Counted from the first letter of the stretch, positions 1 through 8,931 are shown. The stretch is DNA of 64,000 nt from Rhodococcus sp. IEGM 1379 (GCF_030056815.1 NZ_JASHKR010000020.1:1-64000); one strand, 5' to 3'. Numbers and translations are program-made. The notes: a model not told the origin generated them from the sequence alone.

Positions 1-86
1 AAGTAACTGTTCGACTCACGCTGCCCGAAAATCATGTGCGTTCCTTCCTCGAAGTGTTCGACGACGATGTGTTCACGAACCGCTGA
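1..86 (+). CDS. C-terminal end of an unknown protein (partial)
   Basis: The reading frame starting at base 3 is open from the window edge to a TGA at 84-86. It gives 27 residues ending in an acidic and hydrophobic tail (FLEVFDDDVFTNR). Nothing in this short tail identifies a family. The gene must start upstream of the window. Confidence 0.5.
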   Translation, partial: VTVRLTLPENHVRSFLEVFDDDVFTNR

Positions 87-610
87 ACTGTTACCCGGCA
101 AATTTCTTCCGGCGAATTTGTAACGCTTCGTTTGTCCCCGACGATTGACACGCTAACCCCCAGAAGCGCCGTTTGGGTTACCTCTGATGAAACGATTCGT
201 CGAGAAATCCCGATCTGGGCAACTTTCCGTCATATCGACGACAATTATTGTCTCTCGCGCCAGTTCCCTGACCTGCAATATGTCGGCTTTCGTCCGATCC
301 TCAGGTACGACTCACCGGTGGAGAAAAAAACTTTCTACCTGTTCTCACACTTTGGGATCATTACGGTAGCAAACAATGCGCAGCGACAGGTTTCGATTCC
401 GCCAATGCGTGAAAAGCACTAGTACAGGCTATTTTCCCAACCCTCGAACGCGTACAGCAGAACCTTTGAACAGATGTCCAAATTGGTTTGTAGCAATCAG
501 ACAAATCAGCGCGAGTCCGGCACTGGTTCCAGGTTTGACTCCGAGTACCGTTTCGGGCAGAGCACAGACTGGGCAGATCACATGCTGCCCCGAGGGAACT
601 GGAGTCACTC
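87..610. other. Intergenic stretch without a convincing gene
   Basis: No frame here has convincing coding character. A 96-codon frame at 132-422 has no clear ribosome site and no recognisable motif. The stretch is richer in A+T than its surroundings. A TTGACA hexamer lies at 145-150 but no good -10 box follows at normal spacing. A short imperfect inverted repeat (GTTAC...GTAAC, about 90-125) just after the preceding stop could be a weak terminator. Confidence 0.4.
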
Positions 611-892
611 ATGACCGACAAAGTCGTCCACAATGTCGAAGAAAGTCGCTTCGACGTCTACTCCGATAACGAACTCGCAGGGTTTGCCGAGTACAGCGAG
701 TCGAACGGTGTGCGCGACTTCCATCACACCGTGACCTACCCAGAGTTCCGGGGTCGCGGCCTCGCAGCCGTCGTTGTGCGCGAGGCACTCCACCAAACAC
801 AAGCCGACCAGAAGAAAATCGTCCCCTCCTGCTCCTACGTCGAGAAGTTTGTCGCACAAAATCCGGAATTTCAGGCACTACTACAGGACTGA
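611..892 (+). CDS. Small GNAT-family N-acetyltransferase (YjdJ/COG2388 type)
   Basis: The 93-residue protein has the compact GCN5-like fold of the small YjdJ-type acetyltransferases. The acetyl-CoA loop is visible as PEFRGRGLAAVVVREAL (about residues 44-60), which matches the R/QxxGxG/A signature followed by a helix. The segment KIVPSCSYVEKFVAQNPEF is the usual C-terminal end of this group. Such proteins transfer an acetyl group from acetyl-CoA, but the acceptor is unknown in most cases. A GGAG lies about 10 bases before the ATG. The gene stands alone ahead of the MFS gene, 48 bases away. Confidence 0.85.
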   Translation: MTDKVVHNVEESRFDVYSDNELAGFAEYSESNGVRDFHHTVTYPEFRGRGLAAVVVREALHQTQADQKKIVPSCSYVEKFVAQNPEFQALLQD

Positions 893-940
893 GGTTGTCC
901 CAGAGGTAACCAGGACAGTCATCTGCCTGAAACGGAAGGA

Positions 941-2191
941 ATGCCCGTGCCCGTCACACCTCGTCGACGGCCCACGGGCGCACCGGGCCGCGCTCGCTAC
1001 CTTCCGCTGGTTTTGATCAACCTCGCGACGCTGTTCTCCGGGATCGGAAACGGCATCTCCATCGTGGTGATCCCGTGGTTGGTCCTCGAACGCACCGGAC
1101 GCGCCTCCGACGCAGCCATCGTTGCCGGGGCGGCAGCTGTGCCCCTACTCGTCGCGAGCCTGTTCTCCGGAACCTTTGTCGACAGATTCGGCCGACGACG
1201 CACCTCGATGGTCTCCGACGCATTGTCCGCGGTATCGGCGTCGGCAATTCCACTCTTCGCCGTTACCACCGGCCTGAGCGTTCCGTTGATTGCCGCCCTG
1301 GCTGCTCTCGGGGCCACGTTCGATCCGGCAGGCATGGCGGCCCGAGAATCGATGTTGCCGGCGGCTACTCGCGCGGCCGGCTGGAAACTCGATCGGACCA
1401 ACAGCCTCTACGAGGCCAACTACAACGTCGCCTATCTGATCGGGCCCGGAGTCGGCGGAGTCCTGATCGCGATGATCGGCGCTGTCACGACACTCTGGAT
1501 CACTGCCGCCGGATTTGTGTTCTCGATAGTGGTCGTTGCCTTCATCCGCCTGGCCGACGCCGGAACACCCGAGCAGGACGCGCGCCCGGCGTCGATCTGG
1601 CACGGCACACTCGACGGCCTGAAGTTCGTGTGGAACAACAAGATTCTGCGAACCCTGGCCCTGGTCGACATGGCGGTAGTGGCGCTGTACATGCCCGTGG
1701 AAAGCGTCGTCTTTCCGGTCTACTTCACCGAACTCGATCAACCCGCGCAACTCGGTTCGGTTCTGATGGCTTTGGCTGTCGGTGGGATTGTGGGAGCCCT
1801 CGCCTACGCTCCGCTCGCACCCCTGATGTCTCGTCGTTTGATCATGATCTGTGCCATCGGAGTACTCGGTATCGCGATGCTGGCGATGGCGCTGCTGCCT
1901 CCACTCTGGGTGATCCTGGTGCTGGCAGGCCTGCAAGGCCTGGTGTACGGCCCGGTGGGCCCGATCGCGAACTACGCCATGCAATCGCGAAGCCCGGAGC
2001 ACATGCGCGGACGTGTTGTCGGCGTGATGACGTCGACGGCCTACGCCGCCGGACCGCTCGGATACTTGCTGGTCGGCCCGTTTCTCGATCAGTTCGGCAT
2101 CTCGGCAACCTTTGTCGCTCTGTCAATTCCGATTGTTGTCATCGCCATGGTGTGCACTGCCCTTCCGGTGCTGCGCGAACTCGATCGCTAG
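941..2191 (+). CDS. MFS transporter, probable drug or metabolite exporter
   Basis: The 416-residue polytopic membrane protein has about 12 hydrophobic segments. The loop between helices 2 and 3 carries the MFS motif A in the form GTFVDRFGRRRTSM. A second signature, RSPEHMRGRVVGVMTSTAYAAGPLGYLLVG, is typical of the EntS/macrolide-efflux branch (proton-driven export across the inner membrane). The start at 941 has a good GGAAGGA site. The gene converges on the esterase gene and the two stop codons share the tetranucleotide CTAG at 2188-2191. The substrate cannot be told from the sequence. Confidence 0.85.
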   Translation: MPVPVTPRRRPTGAPGRARYLPLVLINLATLFSGIGNGISIVVIPWLVLERTGRASDAAIVAGAAAVPLLVASLFSGTFVDRFGRRRTSMVSDALSAVSASAIPLFAVTTGLSVPLIAALAALGATFDPAGMAARESMLPAATRAAGWKLDRTNSLYEANYNVAYLIGPGVGGVLIAMIGAVTTLWITAAGFVFSIVVVAFIRLADAGTPEQDARPASIWHGTLDGLKFVWNNKILRTLALVDMAVVALYMPVESVVFPVYFTELDQPAQLGSVLMALAVGGIVGALAYAPLAPLMSRRLIMICAIGVLGIAMLAMALLPPLWVILVLAGLQGLVYGPVGPIANYAMQSRSPEHMRGRVVGVMTSTAYAAGPLGYLLVGPFLDQFGISATFVALSIPIVVIAMVCTALPVLRELDR

Positions 2192-3756
2192 TGAAATCCC
2201 ATCACGTCATTGCCCCAGGCCGTGCGCAAGCCCTGATCCGGATCGTGGACAAGCGAATCCGTCGTATCGATCAACAAAGTCGATCGCTTCTCTTCCTCGT
2301 ACGGCGCCCAATGTTTGGAGCCGTCGAGTGCCGCCGGAACGGCGTGTCTGGCAAATGCGAGCCACCGACGCTGGATGCGGCCGGCAACCTCCAGAGCAGC
2401 CTTGCGGCCACCCAACCAGAATGTCGGGTCGACATTCAAAGTACCGAAATTGCCGAATACATACGGTAATTCGGTAGCATGCCCCGCACCGATCCGAGCA
2501 GCCTTCAGCATCGGAGTTGCATGATCGAACCGATACACCCACGTCGGCGAGTGTCGGCAGTGCGCGTCGGCAATCCACAGCGTCGGCATCCGAAACGCCG
2601 CGTCACGCGAAAGCGCCAGCGCACCACTCGGTTTGGTGTGATCCGGGTATACCGACATGATCTCGGCCAATCGCGTCGGCGAGATGTCCGGATGATCGTC
2701 GGCCAACGCTTGGAGCATCGCCTCCACCGACTGCGCACTCACCGGCATCAGCGGCGACTTCATGAACTTGAAGATCGACGCCTCGTCCTTGTTGGAGCCG
2801 ATGATCAACGGAATCCTATGGGCGTACCCCTTCTGAAACGCTGCAACGGGATAGTGCGGCACCAGATCCCGATCCACCACCGGCGCCATCGCCAGGGTTC
2901 CCGGCATCCGAGTCGGGACTTCGTTGACCAACTCGTCGCCGGCCTTGATGATCAAATCGAGGTCCGCCGTGATGAGCGCGCCGACGTCGTCGACAGGTGT
3001 CGACATCAGCTCGAGAAAGCGACTCGCCACCGACTTTGCACGCTCGCGGCCGTAAACCGATGTGGCCGGAGGACTTTGCGCGATTGCCCGATGAAACAGC
3101 CCTTCGGCACTCGGGCACGTCATCAGCGTCGTGATCGAACCCGCGCCCGAGGACTCACCGAATACCGTCACCTCATCCGCATCTCCACCGAACGCGTCGA
3201 TGTGATCACGAACCCACCGAAGCGCCGCAATCTGGTCTCGCAAACCACAATTCGACTCGAACACCACATCGGGCGTCGAAAAGGAAGACAGATCCAGAAA
3301 TCCGAGCGCGCCGACGCGATAGTTGAACGAGACGATGACAACGTCGCCCGTCTCCGCCAGGTGCCGTCCGTCGTAAATCGTCTGGGCTGCCGAACCCAGG
3401 CAGTACGCACCCCCGTGTATCCACACCATCACCGGCCGCGGTGTGCCGTCAGGGCGTGGGGCCCACACATTGATCGACAGGCAGTCCTCGTCGACGACAA
3501 AGGCGCGATCGATCGGAACCGCCGGGCTTTGCCCTTGCGGCGCGATCGGGCCGAATGCATGGCAATCTCGGATGCCATCCCACGGTTGCGGTGGGCGTGG
3601 CGCCCGGAAGCGGTGCTCACCGGTCGGAGCGGCCGCGTAAGGCATTCCCTTCCACACAAAAACCGAACCATCGGCATATCCCCGGACGTCACCGTCCGGC
3701 GTTCGCACGACCACGGTGTTGTCGTCTGTCTGCTCCGGTCGAATATCAGTCTCCAT
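2188..3756 (-). CDS. Type-B carboxylesterase (p-nitrobenzyl esterase family)
   Basis: This 522-residue alpha/beta hydrolase belongs to the carboxylesterase type-B family, which hydrolyses carboxylic esters in the cytoplasm. The nucleophile elbow is GESSGAGS (Ser of GxSxG). The family signature EDCLSINVWAP lies at about residues 90-100 and the oxyanion-hole region is WIHGGAYCLGS. The acid is probably the Glu of SNKDEASIF and the His that of GAGHATELPYVFGN. Length and motifs are complete, so the enzyme should be active. No signal peptide is present. It runs opposite to the MFS gene. Confidence 0.9.
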   Translation of the reverse strand: METDIRPEQTDDNTVVVRTPDGDVRGYADGSVFVWKGMPYAAAPTGEHRFRAPRPPQPWDGIRDCHAFGPIAPQGQSPAVPIDRAFVVDEDCLSINVWAPRPDGTPRPVMVWIHGGAYCLGSAAQTIYDGRHLAETGDVVIVSFNYRVGALGFLDLSSFSTPDVVFESNCGLRDQIAALRWVRDHIDAFGGDADEVTVFGESSGAGSITTLMTCPSAEGLFHRAIAQSPPATSVYGRERAKSVASRFLELMSTPVDDVGALITADLDLIIKAGDELVNEVPTRMPGTLAMAPVVDRDLVPHYPVAAFQKGYAHRIPLIIGSNKDEASIFKFMKSPLMPVSAQSVEAMLQALADDHPDISPTRLAEIMSVYPDHTKPSGALALSRDAAFRMPTLWIADAHCRHSPTWVYRFDHATPMLKAARIGAGHATELPYVFGNFGTLNVDPTFWLGGRKAALEVAGRIQRRWLAFARHAVPAALDGSKHWAPYEEEKRSTLLIDTTDSLVHDPDQGLRTAWGNDVMGFH

Positions 3757-3865
3757 GCCGCAGTCTCCTCACGACCTCACCTGAGAACAAACTGCTCCAA
3801 ATCTACCAATTTCCGGCAGGTGGGGACGGACCAACAGTTCCGACGGTGTTATGGTCGCCTTGTTC

Positions 3866-3943
3866 TGACACGGGGTGCTCCGCATGGGCGGGGCTGAGAA
3901 CACACCCGGGAACCTGATCAGGTAATGCTGACGAAGGGATGTC
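3866..3943 (+). promoter_or_regulatory. TPP riboswitch (THI element)
   Basis: The conserved THI-box blocks are present in order: GGGGTGC (3873-3879), GGCTGAGA (3892-3899) and ACCTGATCAGGTAATGCTGACGAAGGGA (3912-3939). The closing P1 helix can form between TGACA at 3866-3870 and TGTCA at 3940-3944, which contains the A of the tenA start codon. The AAGGGA Shine-Dalgarno is part of the 3' side of the aptamer. Ligand binding would therefore hide the ribosome site directly, giving translational control without a separate expression platform. Confidence 0.95.
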
Positions 3944-4684
3944 ATGGCTACTACACAGCCTGCATACAGTTCTGCCGAAAACACGGCGTCGCTCGACGAT
4001 TCGGGTCGTTTCACCGACAAACTCTGGGTTGAAATCACGACACTGCGCGCATCGATCGACTCACTCGAGTTCCTGCGTCGACTCGGCGACGGAACCCTCC
4101 CGCTCGACGCTTTCCGACGGTACATCGAGCAAGACCAGCTCTACCTCGACGGATATTCCAAGGCGCTGTCCCTGGTTTCTGCTCATGCACCGGATGCGCA
4201 GGCCGCCGGATTCTGGGCCAACTCGGCGTCCACCGCCGTCTCCATCGAAGCGGCGCTACACGAGGGCATGCTCACTGGTGGCGTCCTACCGGAATCAACC
4301 GGTCGGTCCGAGCATTCGCAAGCCTGCTTGGGATATGTGTCTTATCTGATCGCGACTGCAGCCACGGCGCCCTATCCGGTCTCCGCGGCAGCGGTACTCC
4401 CCTGCTTCTGGATCTACGCCGAAGTCGGGCGCGCTCTGGCTGCGTCGGCACGAGAGGTACTCGACGCCGATCCGTCACATCCGTACGCGCAGTGGGTCAC
4501 CACCTACGACGCTCCGGAGTTCCACGAGTCCGTCGCACAAGCTCGGGCGCTCGTGGACGCAGCCGCTGAATCCTCTACCGAAGCCGATCGCGCCGCGATG
4601 AGCGAAGCGTTCCGCATCGCGAGCCGGTACGAGTTGATGTTCTGGGATTCGGCGCTGAATCAACAGCACTGGCCCGCGTCATGA
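3944..4684 (+). CDS. tenA: TenA-type aminopyrimidine aminohydrolase (thiaminase II)
   Basis: The 246-residue all-helical protein belongs to the TenA family, which hydrolyses aminopyrimidine products of thiamine breakdown so that HMP can be reused. The catalytic Cys lies in LPCFWIYAEVGRAL, placing it in the Cys-containing TenA subgroup, and the conserved C-terminal Glu lies in SRYELMFWDSA. RRYIEQDQLYLDGYSKAL near residues 52-70 is the family's substrate-pocket region. The start is fixed by the overlapping TPP riboswitch and its AAGGGA site. The last four bases (ATGA) overlap the start of the transporter gene, so this is the first gene of a four-gene salvage operon. Confidence 0.93.
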   Translation: MATTQPAYSSAENTASLDDSGRFTDKLWVEITTLRASIDSLEFLRRLGDGTLPLDAFRRYIEQDQLYLDGYSKALSLVSAHAPDAQAAGFWANSASTAVSIEAALHEGMLTGGVLPESTGRSEHSQACLGYVSYLIATAATAPYPVSAAAVLPCFWIYAEVGRALAASAREVLDADPSHPYAQWVTTYDAPEFHESVAQARALVDAAAESSTEADRAAMSEAFRIASRYELMFWDSALNQQHWPAS

Positions 4685-5700
4685 GGTTGTTGCGCCGCGC
4701 ACTGGCAACAACAGCCGCGATCGCCGCCGCAATGACTGTGATCAGCGGATGTTCCAGTGGCACAGAATCATCCGACGGCATTCGGTTTGCGCTCGACTGG
4801 ACGCCCAACACCAACCACACCGGACTGTACGTCGCGATCCAGGAAGGTTACTTTGCGGACGCCGGCCTCGACGTGTCGATTCTCCCGTACAACAACACCT
4901 CCCCCGATACCTTGGTGGATGCCGGCAATGCCGAGTTCGGGATAAGTACCCAGAGCCAAGCCACGTTCGCACACGCGGCCGGTGCCGAAACTACCGCTGT
5001 CATCGCACCACTTCAGCACCGCGCCACCGGAATCGGCGTCAAAGCCGATCGCACGGACATCACTCGTCCGCGTGATCTCGACGGAAAGATCTACGCCGGT
5101 TTCGGCGATCCCGGCGAGGTCGAGACACTGCAGCAGGTGATTCGCAACGACGGCGGCACCGGTAACTTCACAACGGTCGCATTAGGAACATCTGCCTACG
5201 AAGCGGTGTACTCCGGAAAGGCCGATTTCACGGTGTCATATTTCGCCTGGGAAGGCCTCGAGGCCGAACGCAACGGAACTCCGATGCGCTACTTCCAGTA
5301 CACGGATTACGGATTCCCCGACGCGTATTCCATTGTGATCAACGGTAATCAGAAGTGGCTGAAAGATCACCCTGACGAGGCCGCCAAGTTCGTCCAGGCT
5401 GTTCAGCGTGGATATCAAACGGCCGCCGACGATCCCGATCGCGCTGCCCAGGATCTGATCGACGCCAACCCCGGCGCCTTCACCGACGAGGACCTCGTGC
5501 GGGACAGTCAGCGGATGCTGGCGGCAGACTTCATGAAGGACGCCGACGGTGTTGTCGGGCGGCAGAACCTCGAAACCTGGTCCGGTTACTCGGGTTTCCT
5601 CTTCGACAACGGACTTCTGGCGGGCCCGGATGGCAAAAAGCTGACCCAGGAGCCGAGTTGGTCGGAGTATTTCACCAATGAGTATCTCGCCGCGCCCTGA
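4681..5700 (+). CDS. thiY: ThiY-like ABC substrate-binding lipoprotein for a thiamine pyrimidine precursor
   Basis: The 339-residue protein is a NMT1/THI5-like periplasmic binding protein. It starts with a lipoprotein signal ending in the lipobox VISGC (Cys about residue 22). The family start DWTPNTNHTGLYVAIQEGYFADAGLDV follows directly, as in the formylaminopyrimidine/HMP-binding ThiY group. It should sit on the outer face of the membrane and hand the pyrimidine to ThiX/ThiZ. It overlaps tenA by 4 bases and thiX by 23 bases, and control by the upstream TPP riboswitch is expected. Confidence 0.9.
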   Translation: MRLLRRALATTAAIAAAMTVISGCSSGTESSDGIRFALDWTPNTNHTGLYVAIQEGYFADAGLDVSILPYNNTSPDTLVDAGNAEFGISTQSQATFAHAAGAETTAVIAPLQHRATGIGVKADRTDITRPRDLDGKIYAGFGDPGEVETLQQVIRNDGGTGNFTTVALGTSAYEAVYSGKADFTVSYFAWEGLEAERNGTPMRYFQYTDYGFPDAYSIVINGNQKWLKDHPDEAAKFVQAVQRGYQTAADDPDRAAQDLIDANPGAFTDEDLVRDSQRMLAADFMKDADGVVGRQNLETWSGYSGFLFDNGLLAGPDGKKLTQEPSWSEYFTNEYLAAP

Positions 5701-6481
5701 TATGGCCGGCCGAGTGGGATCCGTCGTACGGCGAGCGCTACCCGCGCTCGCCGTCGTTATCCTGCTTGTCGCGGCTTGGCAGATCTATGTCGACGTCAGT
5801 GACATTCGGCCACAGGTTCTGCCATCGCCATGGCGAGTGTTGTCGCAGGGCTGGGACCACCGTGAGGTGATATCCGGCCATGCATTGTCGACGCTTCAGG
5901 TGACCCTCATCGGGTTCACCGTCTCATTGGTACTTGCGTGGATTCTGGCTGTGGTCGTGGACTTTTCGCCGTGGCTTTCCCGCGCACTGGTGCCGTTGTT
6001 CGTCGTCTCACAGACCTTACCGATCATCGCCATCGCTCCCCTGATGATCATCTGGTTCGGTTTCGGTCTGCTGCCGAAGATTCTGGTGATCGCCTTGGCA
6101 ACGTTCTTTCCCATGACGATCGGACTTATCGAGGGCTTTGCTGCCGCCGATCGAGACGCCGGCGCACTGCTACGAAGCATGGGCGCATCGCGGTGGCAGG
6201 AGTTTCGGTACGTCCGCCTGCCCTCGGCGATTCCTCGCTTCTTCACTGCTTTGCGCATCGGCATCACCTACGCCGTCGTGGGTGCGGTGTTCTCCGAATA
6301 CGTCGGAGCCACCTCCGGTTTGGGCATCTATATGAGTACGCAGAAGAATTCGTTCCGTACAGATCTGGTATTAGCCGCGGTACTGGTGACTGCGCTCATC
6401 AGCGTCACTCTGTACTTGTTGACCTTCGCTGTAGAGCGACTGGTTGCGCCGTGGGCGCTGAGTGAAAGGGCGCGCGCATGA
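5678..6481 (+). CDS. thiX: ThiX-like ABC transporter permease
   Basis: The 267-residue membrane protein is of the SsuC/TauC/ThiX permease type with about six membrane segments. The ATPase-contacting loop (EAA motif) is FAAADRDAGALLRSMGASRWQEFRYVRLPSAIP. The ATG at 5678 overlaps thiY by 23 bases; a second ATG at 5702, just after the thiY stop, is an alternative start that removes eight residues. The gene is followed by thiZ with an ATGA overlap, so the three transporter genes are translationally coupled. Substrate assignment rests on the riboswitch and on tenA and thiY. Confidence 0.9.
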   Translation: MSISPRPDMAGRVGSVVRRALPALAVVILLVAAWQIYVDVSDIRPQVLPSPWRVLSQGWDHREVISGHALSTLQVTLIGFTVSLVLAWILAVVVDFSPWLSRALVPLFVVSQTLPIIAIAPLMIIWFGFGLLPKILVIALATFFPMTIGLIEGFAAADRDAGALLRSMGASRWQEFRYVRLPSAIPRFFTALRIGITYAVVGAVFSEYVGATSGLGIYMSTQKNSFRTDLVLAAVLVTALISVTLYLLTFAVERLVAPWALSERARA

Positions 6482-7281
6482 GTCCCGAACGCATTGTCGA
6501 CGTCGCCTCGCTCAGCAAGGAATTCCCCACTCGTGGGAAGTCTCGACAGGTTCTCGATGCCGTGTCCTTCCATGCTGGTCCCGGCGAATTCGTCTCCGTC
6601 ATCGGACCGAGCGGCTGCGGCAAGAGCACAATCTTCAATGTCCTCGCCGGTCTCGAAACACCGACCTCGGGAACAGTCACCGTCGGCGCAGCAGATTCCG
6701 GATCGGAAGTTCTGACCGCATACATGCCACAGAAGGACCTACTGTTTCCCTGGCGGACGGTACTCGACAACACAACGCTCGGCCTCGAAGTACAGGGCGT
6801 ATCCAAGAAGATTGCCCGGAGCATGGCTCGTGAACTGTTCTCCGCCTTCGGCTTGTCGGGCTTCGAAAACGCAACTCCGTCACAACTGTCGGGCGGAATG
6901 CGTCAGCGTGCTGCCATGTTGCGCACCGTCGTGCAGGGCAAGCCGGTGCTTCTGCTGGACGAACCTTTCGGGGCTCTCGACTCGTTAACCCGTACCGAGA
7001 TGCAGTCCTGGTTACAGGGCGTGTGGCAGCAGTATCGGTGGACTGTCCTGATGATCACCCACGACATCCGTGAGGCGATCTATCTCTCCGACCGCGTTGT
7101 TGTTCTATCGGCCAGACCGGCGACGGTCAAGCGCGTCGTCGACGTTGCACTTCCACGCCCTCGTGAGTTGGACATGATCACCTCGCCGGAATTTGCGGCT
7201 ATCGAACGCGAACTCCTCCAGGTGTTGCACAGCGAGACCCTGGCCTCGCTGTCCGATCAGACCTCCTCAAAAGATTACTGA
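6478..7281 (+). CDS. thiZ: ThiZ-like ABC transporter ATPase
   Basis: The 267-residue nucleotide-binding subunit has Walker A GPSGCGKST, the Q-loop in MPQKDLLFPW, the signature LSGGMRQR, Walker B VLLLDEPFGALD and the switch His in ITHDIREA. It resembles nitrate/sulfonate/thiamine-precursor ATPases. It energises uptake through ThiX. It overlaps thiX by ATGA at 6478-6481 and ends the riboswitch-controlled operon; no clear terminator hairpin was seen after its stop. Confidence 0.9.
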   Translation: MSPERIVDVASLSKEFPTRGKSRQVLDAVSFHAGPGEFVSVIGPSGCGKSTIFNVLAGLETPTSGTVTVGAADSGSEVLTAYMPQKDLLFPWRTVLDNTTLGLEVQGVSKKIARSMARELFSAFGLSGFENATPSQLSGGMRQRAAMLRTVVQGKPVLLLDEPFGALDSLTRTEMQSWLQGVWQQYRWTVLMITHDIREAIYLSDRVVVLSARPATVKRVVDVALPRPRELDMITSPEFAAIERELLQVLHSETLASLSDQTSSKDY

Positions 7282-7546
7282 GAATGAACTGAGAGTGCGG
7301 GAGTTCACCGCGCGTTCATGTCAACAGATACCGGCCTTCCCCTCGCCACCCCGCCTTGGCCAGCCAAAACCAGGAAATTTCAGCAAGATTGGCTAGAGAA
7401 ATGCGAATTACTGCCCGTTGTGCACACCACCGAACTCTCCAGTAACGTAGTGTGGACCGCCTACGCAGCCACTCACCAGAAGGTAACTGATAGGTAAAGT
7501 GCAGCGTGGCAGTACCAAAACCGCAACAGATTTGGAAAGGGACAGC

Positions 7547-8104
7547 GTGAGCACACTGCAGTCAGGTCAGAGTCTCGGAGTCGGCCAGGAACTCAAGTCC
7601 GACAACGGTTCCTACGCCCTCACCTTGCAGGACGACGGCAACCTTGTTCTCTCCGAGAACGGCCAGGCCGTCTGGGCCGCCGGCACCAACGGATCGGGCG
7701 GCAACCGCGCGGACGTGCAGGCCGACGGCAACTTCGTCATCTACAAGGACGCGGATGCAGTCTGGGCATCGCAGACCTCAGGCAACGAGGGCGCTTCACT
7801 CTCCGTCCAGGACGACCGCAATGTCGTTCTGTCGGCCGGCGGACGCGTCCTGTGGTCCACGGACACCGCTGTGGCAGCTCCGGTTACCGAGCCGACGCCC
7901 GAGCCTGCGGCCGCACCGGAGCCCGAGCCGGCTCCCGCCGCTCCGGCAGCGCAGACGTACACCGTCGAGGGTGGGGACACCCTCTGGGCAATCGCCGAGC
8001 GCTTCTACGGCGACGGCAACCAGTACCAGCGCATCGCGGATGCAAACGGCATTTCCAACCCGGATCTCATCAACGCCGGCCAGGTTTTGACCATCCCCGC
8101 CTAG
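7547..8104 (+). CDS. Bulb-type lectin (B-lectin) plus LysM domain protein
   Basis: From the GTG at 7547, which has a strong GGAAAGGGA site 4-12 bases upstream, the protein has 185 residues. Residues 1-110 form a B-lectin domain with three mannose-site repeats: LQDDGNLVL, QADGNFVIY (a full QxDxNxVxY match) and VQDDRNVVL. A Pro/Ala/Glu-rich linker follows, then a C-terminal LysM domain (YTVEGGDTLWAIAERFYGDGNQYQRIADANG...). LysM binds peptidoglycan and B-lectin binds mannose-type glycans. No signal peptide precedes the lectin domain; the frame is closed by a TAA at 7484-7486, and a longer GTG start at 7499 adds only hydrophilic residues. How it would reach the cell wall is unclear. Confidence 0.85.
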   Translation: MSTLQSGQSLGVGQELKSDNGSYALTLQDDGNLVLSENGQAVWAAGTNGSGGNRADVQADGNFVIYKDADAVWASQTSGNEGASLSVQDDRNVVLSAGGRVLWSTDTAVAAPVTEPTPEPAAAPEPEPAPAAPAAQTYTVEGGDTLWAIAERFYGDGNQYQRIADANGISNPDLINAGQVLTIPA

Positions 8105-8122
8105 GTCTCACCGGCTCATCTG

Positions 8123-8154
8123 CCCCGGGTATCGACGTTCGCCGATGCCCGGGG
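8123..8154 (+). terminator. Hairpin after the lectin/LysM gene
   Basis: A 12-base stem pairs 8123-8134 with 8143-8154 (one G-T pair, eight-base loop). It begins 19 bases after the stop. Only a weak T-rich tail follows, as is common in actinomycetes. Confidence 0.6.
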
Positions 8155-8284
8155 TTCTGCATTTCCCGGCAATTTTGTGTTGCACGACACACTTATCGGT
8201 ATCCCGATAAGCCGCTTTCGCTGTTCCGCCTGTGTCCGGTTTCGCCTACAGTACTCACGTACTGCTCCCGAAGGTCAGGTGAAC

Positions 8285-8797
8285 ATGAAAGACAGAACAG
8301 TCATGATCGGCACTCTCACGGTGGCCGGTGTTTCTGTAGCTTCAGGTCTCGTCTTCGGAGGAGCAGCAGGCGCTTTTGGCGCCAGTGGCCCCGTCGTCAC
8401 ACCGCCCGCGCTGGTTTCGACGGTCACTGCCGATTCGCTCGCAGACTTCGAACCTGCAGCGTTCTACAGTTCCATCGCCGTGTCGACCATCGCGATCCCT
8501 CCGACGCCGACATGGGCCGTTGCAGCTGAGACCACCGCACCACGCAACCAGCCCTTGAACGTGGACGTTGCGCCCCCCGCACCAGCAGACCCGACTCCCA
8601 CGACAGCACCTCCTGTCACCAGTGCCGTTGCACCTGCGACCAGCACCGTTGCACCTGTGACCAGCACCGTTGTGTCGACGACTCGAACGACCACCAAATC
8701 CACAGTGGCTCCGACAACAACGACGCCGAAAGTCACACCCGTCACGACTACCTCGAAAATCCCGGTCGTGACTATCGAATTGTCACCCGAAGACTGA
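8285..8797 (+). CDS. Exported Thr/Pro/Val-rich protein of unknown function
   Basis: The 170-residue protein starts with a hydrophobic export segment (VMIGTLTVAGVSVASGLVFGGAAGAFGA). The mature part is low complexity: the last 90 residues consist mostly of Thr, Pro, Val, Ala and Ser with repeated TSTVAPVT-like units. Such tails are typical of surface-exposed or cell-wall-spanning linkers. No catalytic domain is visible. A GTG at 8279, six bases upstream in frame, is an equally possible start; the AAGG at 8271-8274 lies between the best spacings for the two. The function is unknown. Confidence 0.65.
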   Translation: MKDRTVMIGTLTVAGVSVASGLVFGGAAGAFGASGPVVTPPALVSTVTADSLADFEPAAFYSSIAVSTIAIPPTPTWAVAAETTAPRNQPLNVDVAPPAPADPTPTTAPPVTSAVAPATSTVAPVTSTVVSTTRTTTKSTVAPTTTTPKVTPVTTTSKIPVVTIELSPED

Positions 8798-8921
8798 CCG
8801 GCTATTCATCACGAGCCGCGCCAGCGACAAGCAGACCGGCCGTGATCGGCGTTACACCGCCGACCTGCGAACACCGACATTGTCGGCCCCTCGCGTTACC
8901 GTATAGGTCTCAGCGTTGTGG

Positions 8922-8931
8922 AAGGAGGTGA
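8922..8931 (+). promoter_or_regulatory. Perfect anti-SD match before the TY-Chap-like gene
   Basis: AAGGAGGTGA is a ten-base full complement to the 16S rRNA 3' end, three bases before the ATG at 8935. It is the strongest ribosome site seen in the window. A TATAGG -10-like box lies about 20 bases upstream, so the leader is probably short. Confidence 0.7.

Noticed and set aside
132-422. 96-codon frame in the left intergenic stretch
   Set aside because: No ribosome site, no motif, and no reason from context to expect a gene; kept only as part of the gap description.
1075-2469. 464-codon frame overlapping the MFS gene
   Set aside because: Arg/His-rich shadow frame in the second phase of a clear membrane-protein gene.
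8600-8770. Short direct repeats resembling a CRISPR or minisatellite
   Set aside because: The repeats encode the Thr/Pro/Val-rich tail of an exported protein; unit length and spacing are irregular and in codon phase.
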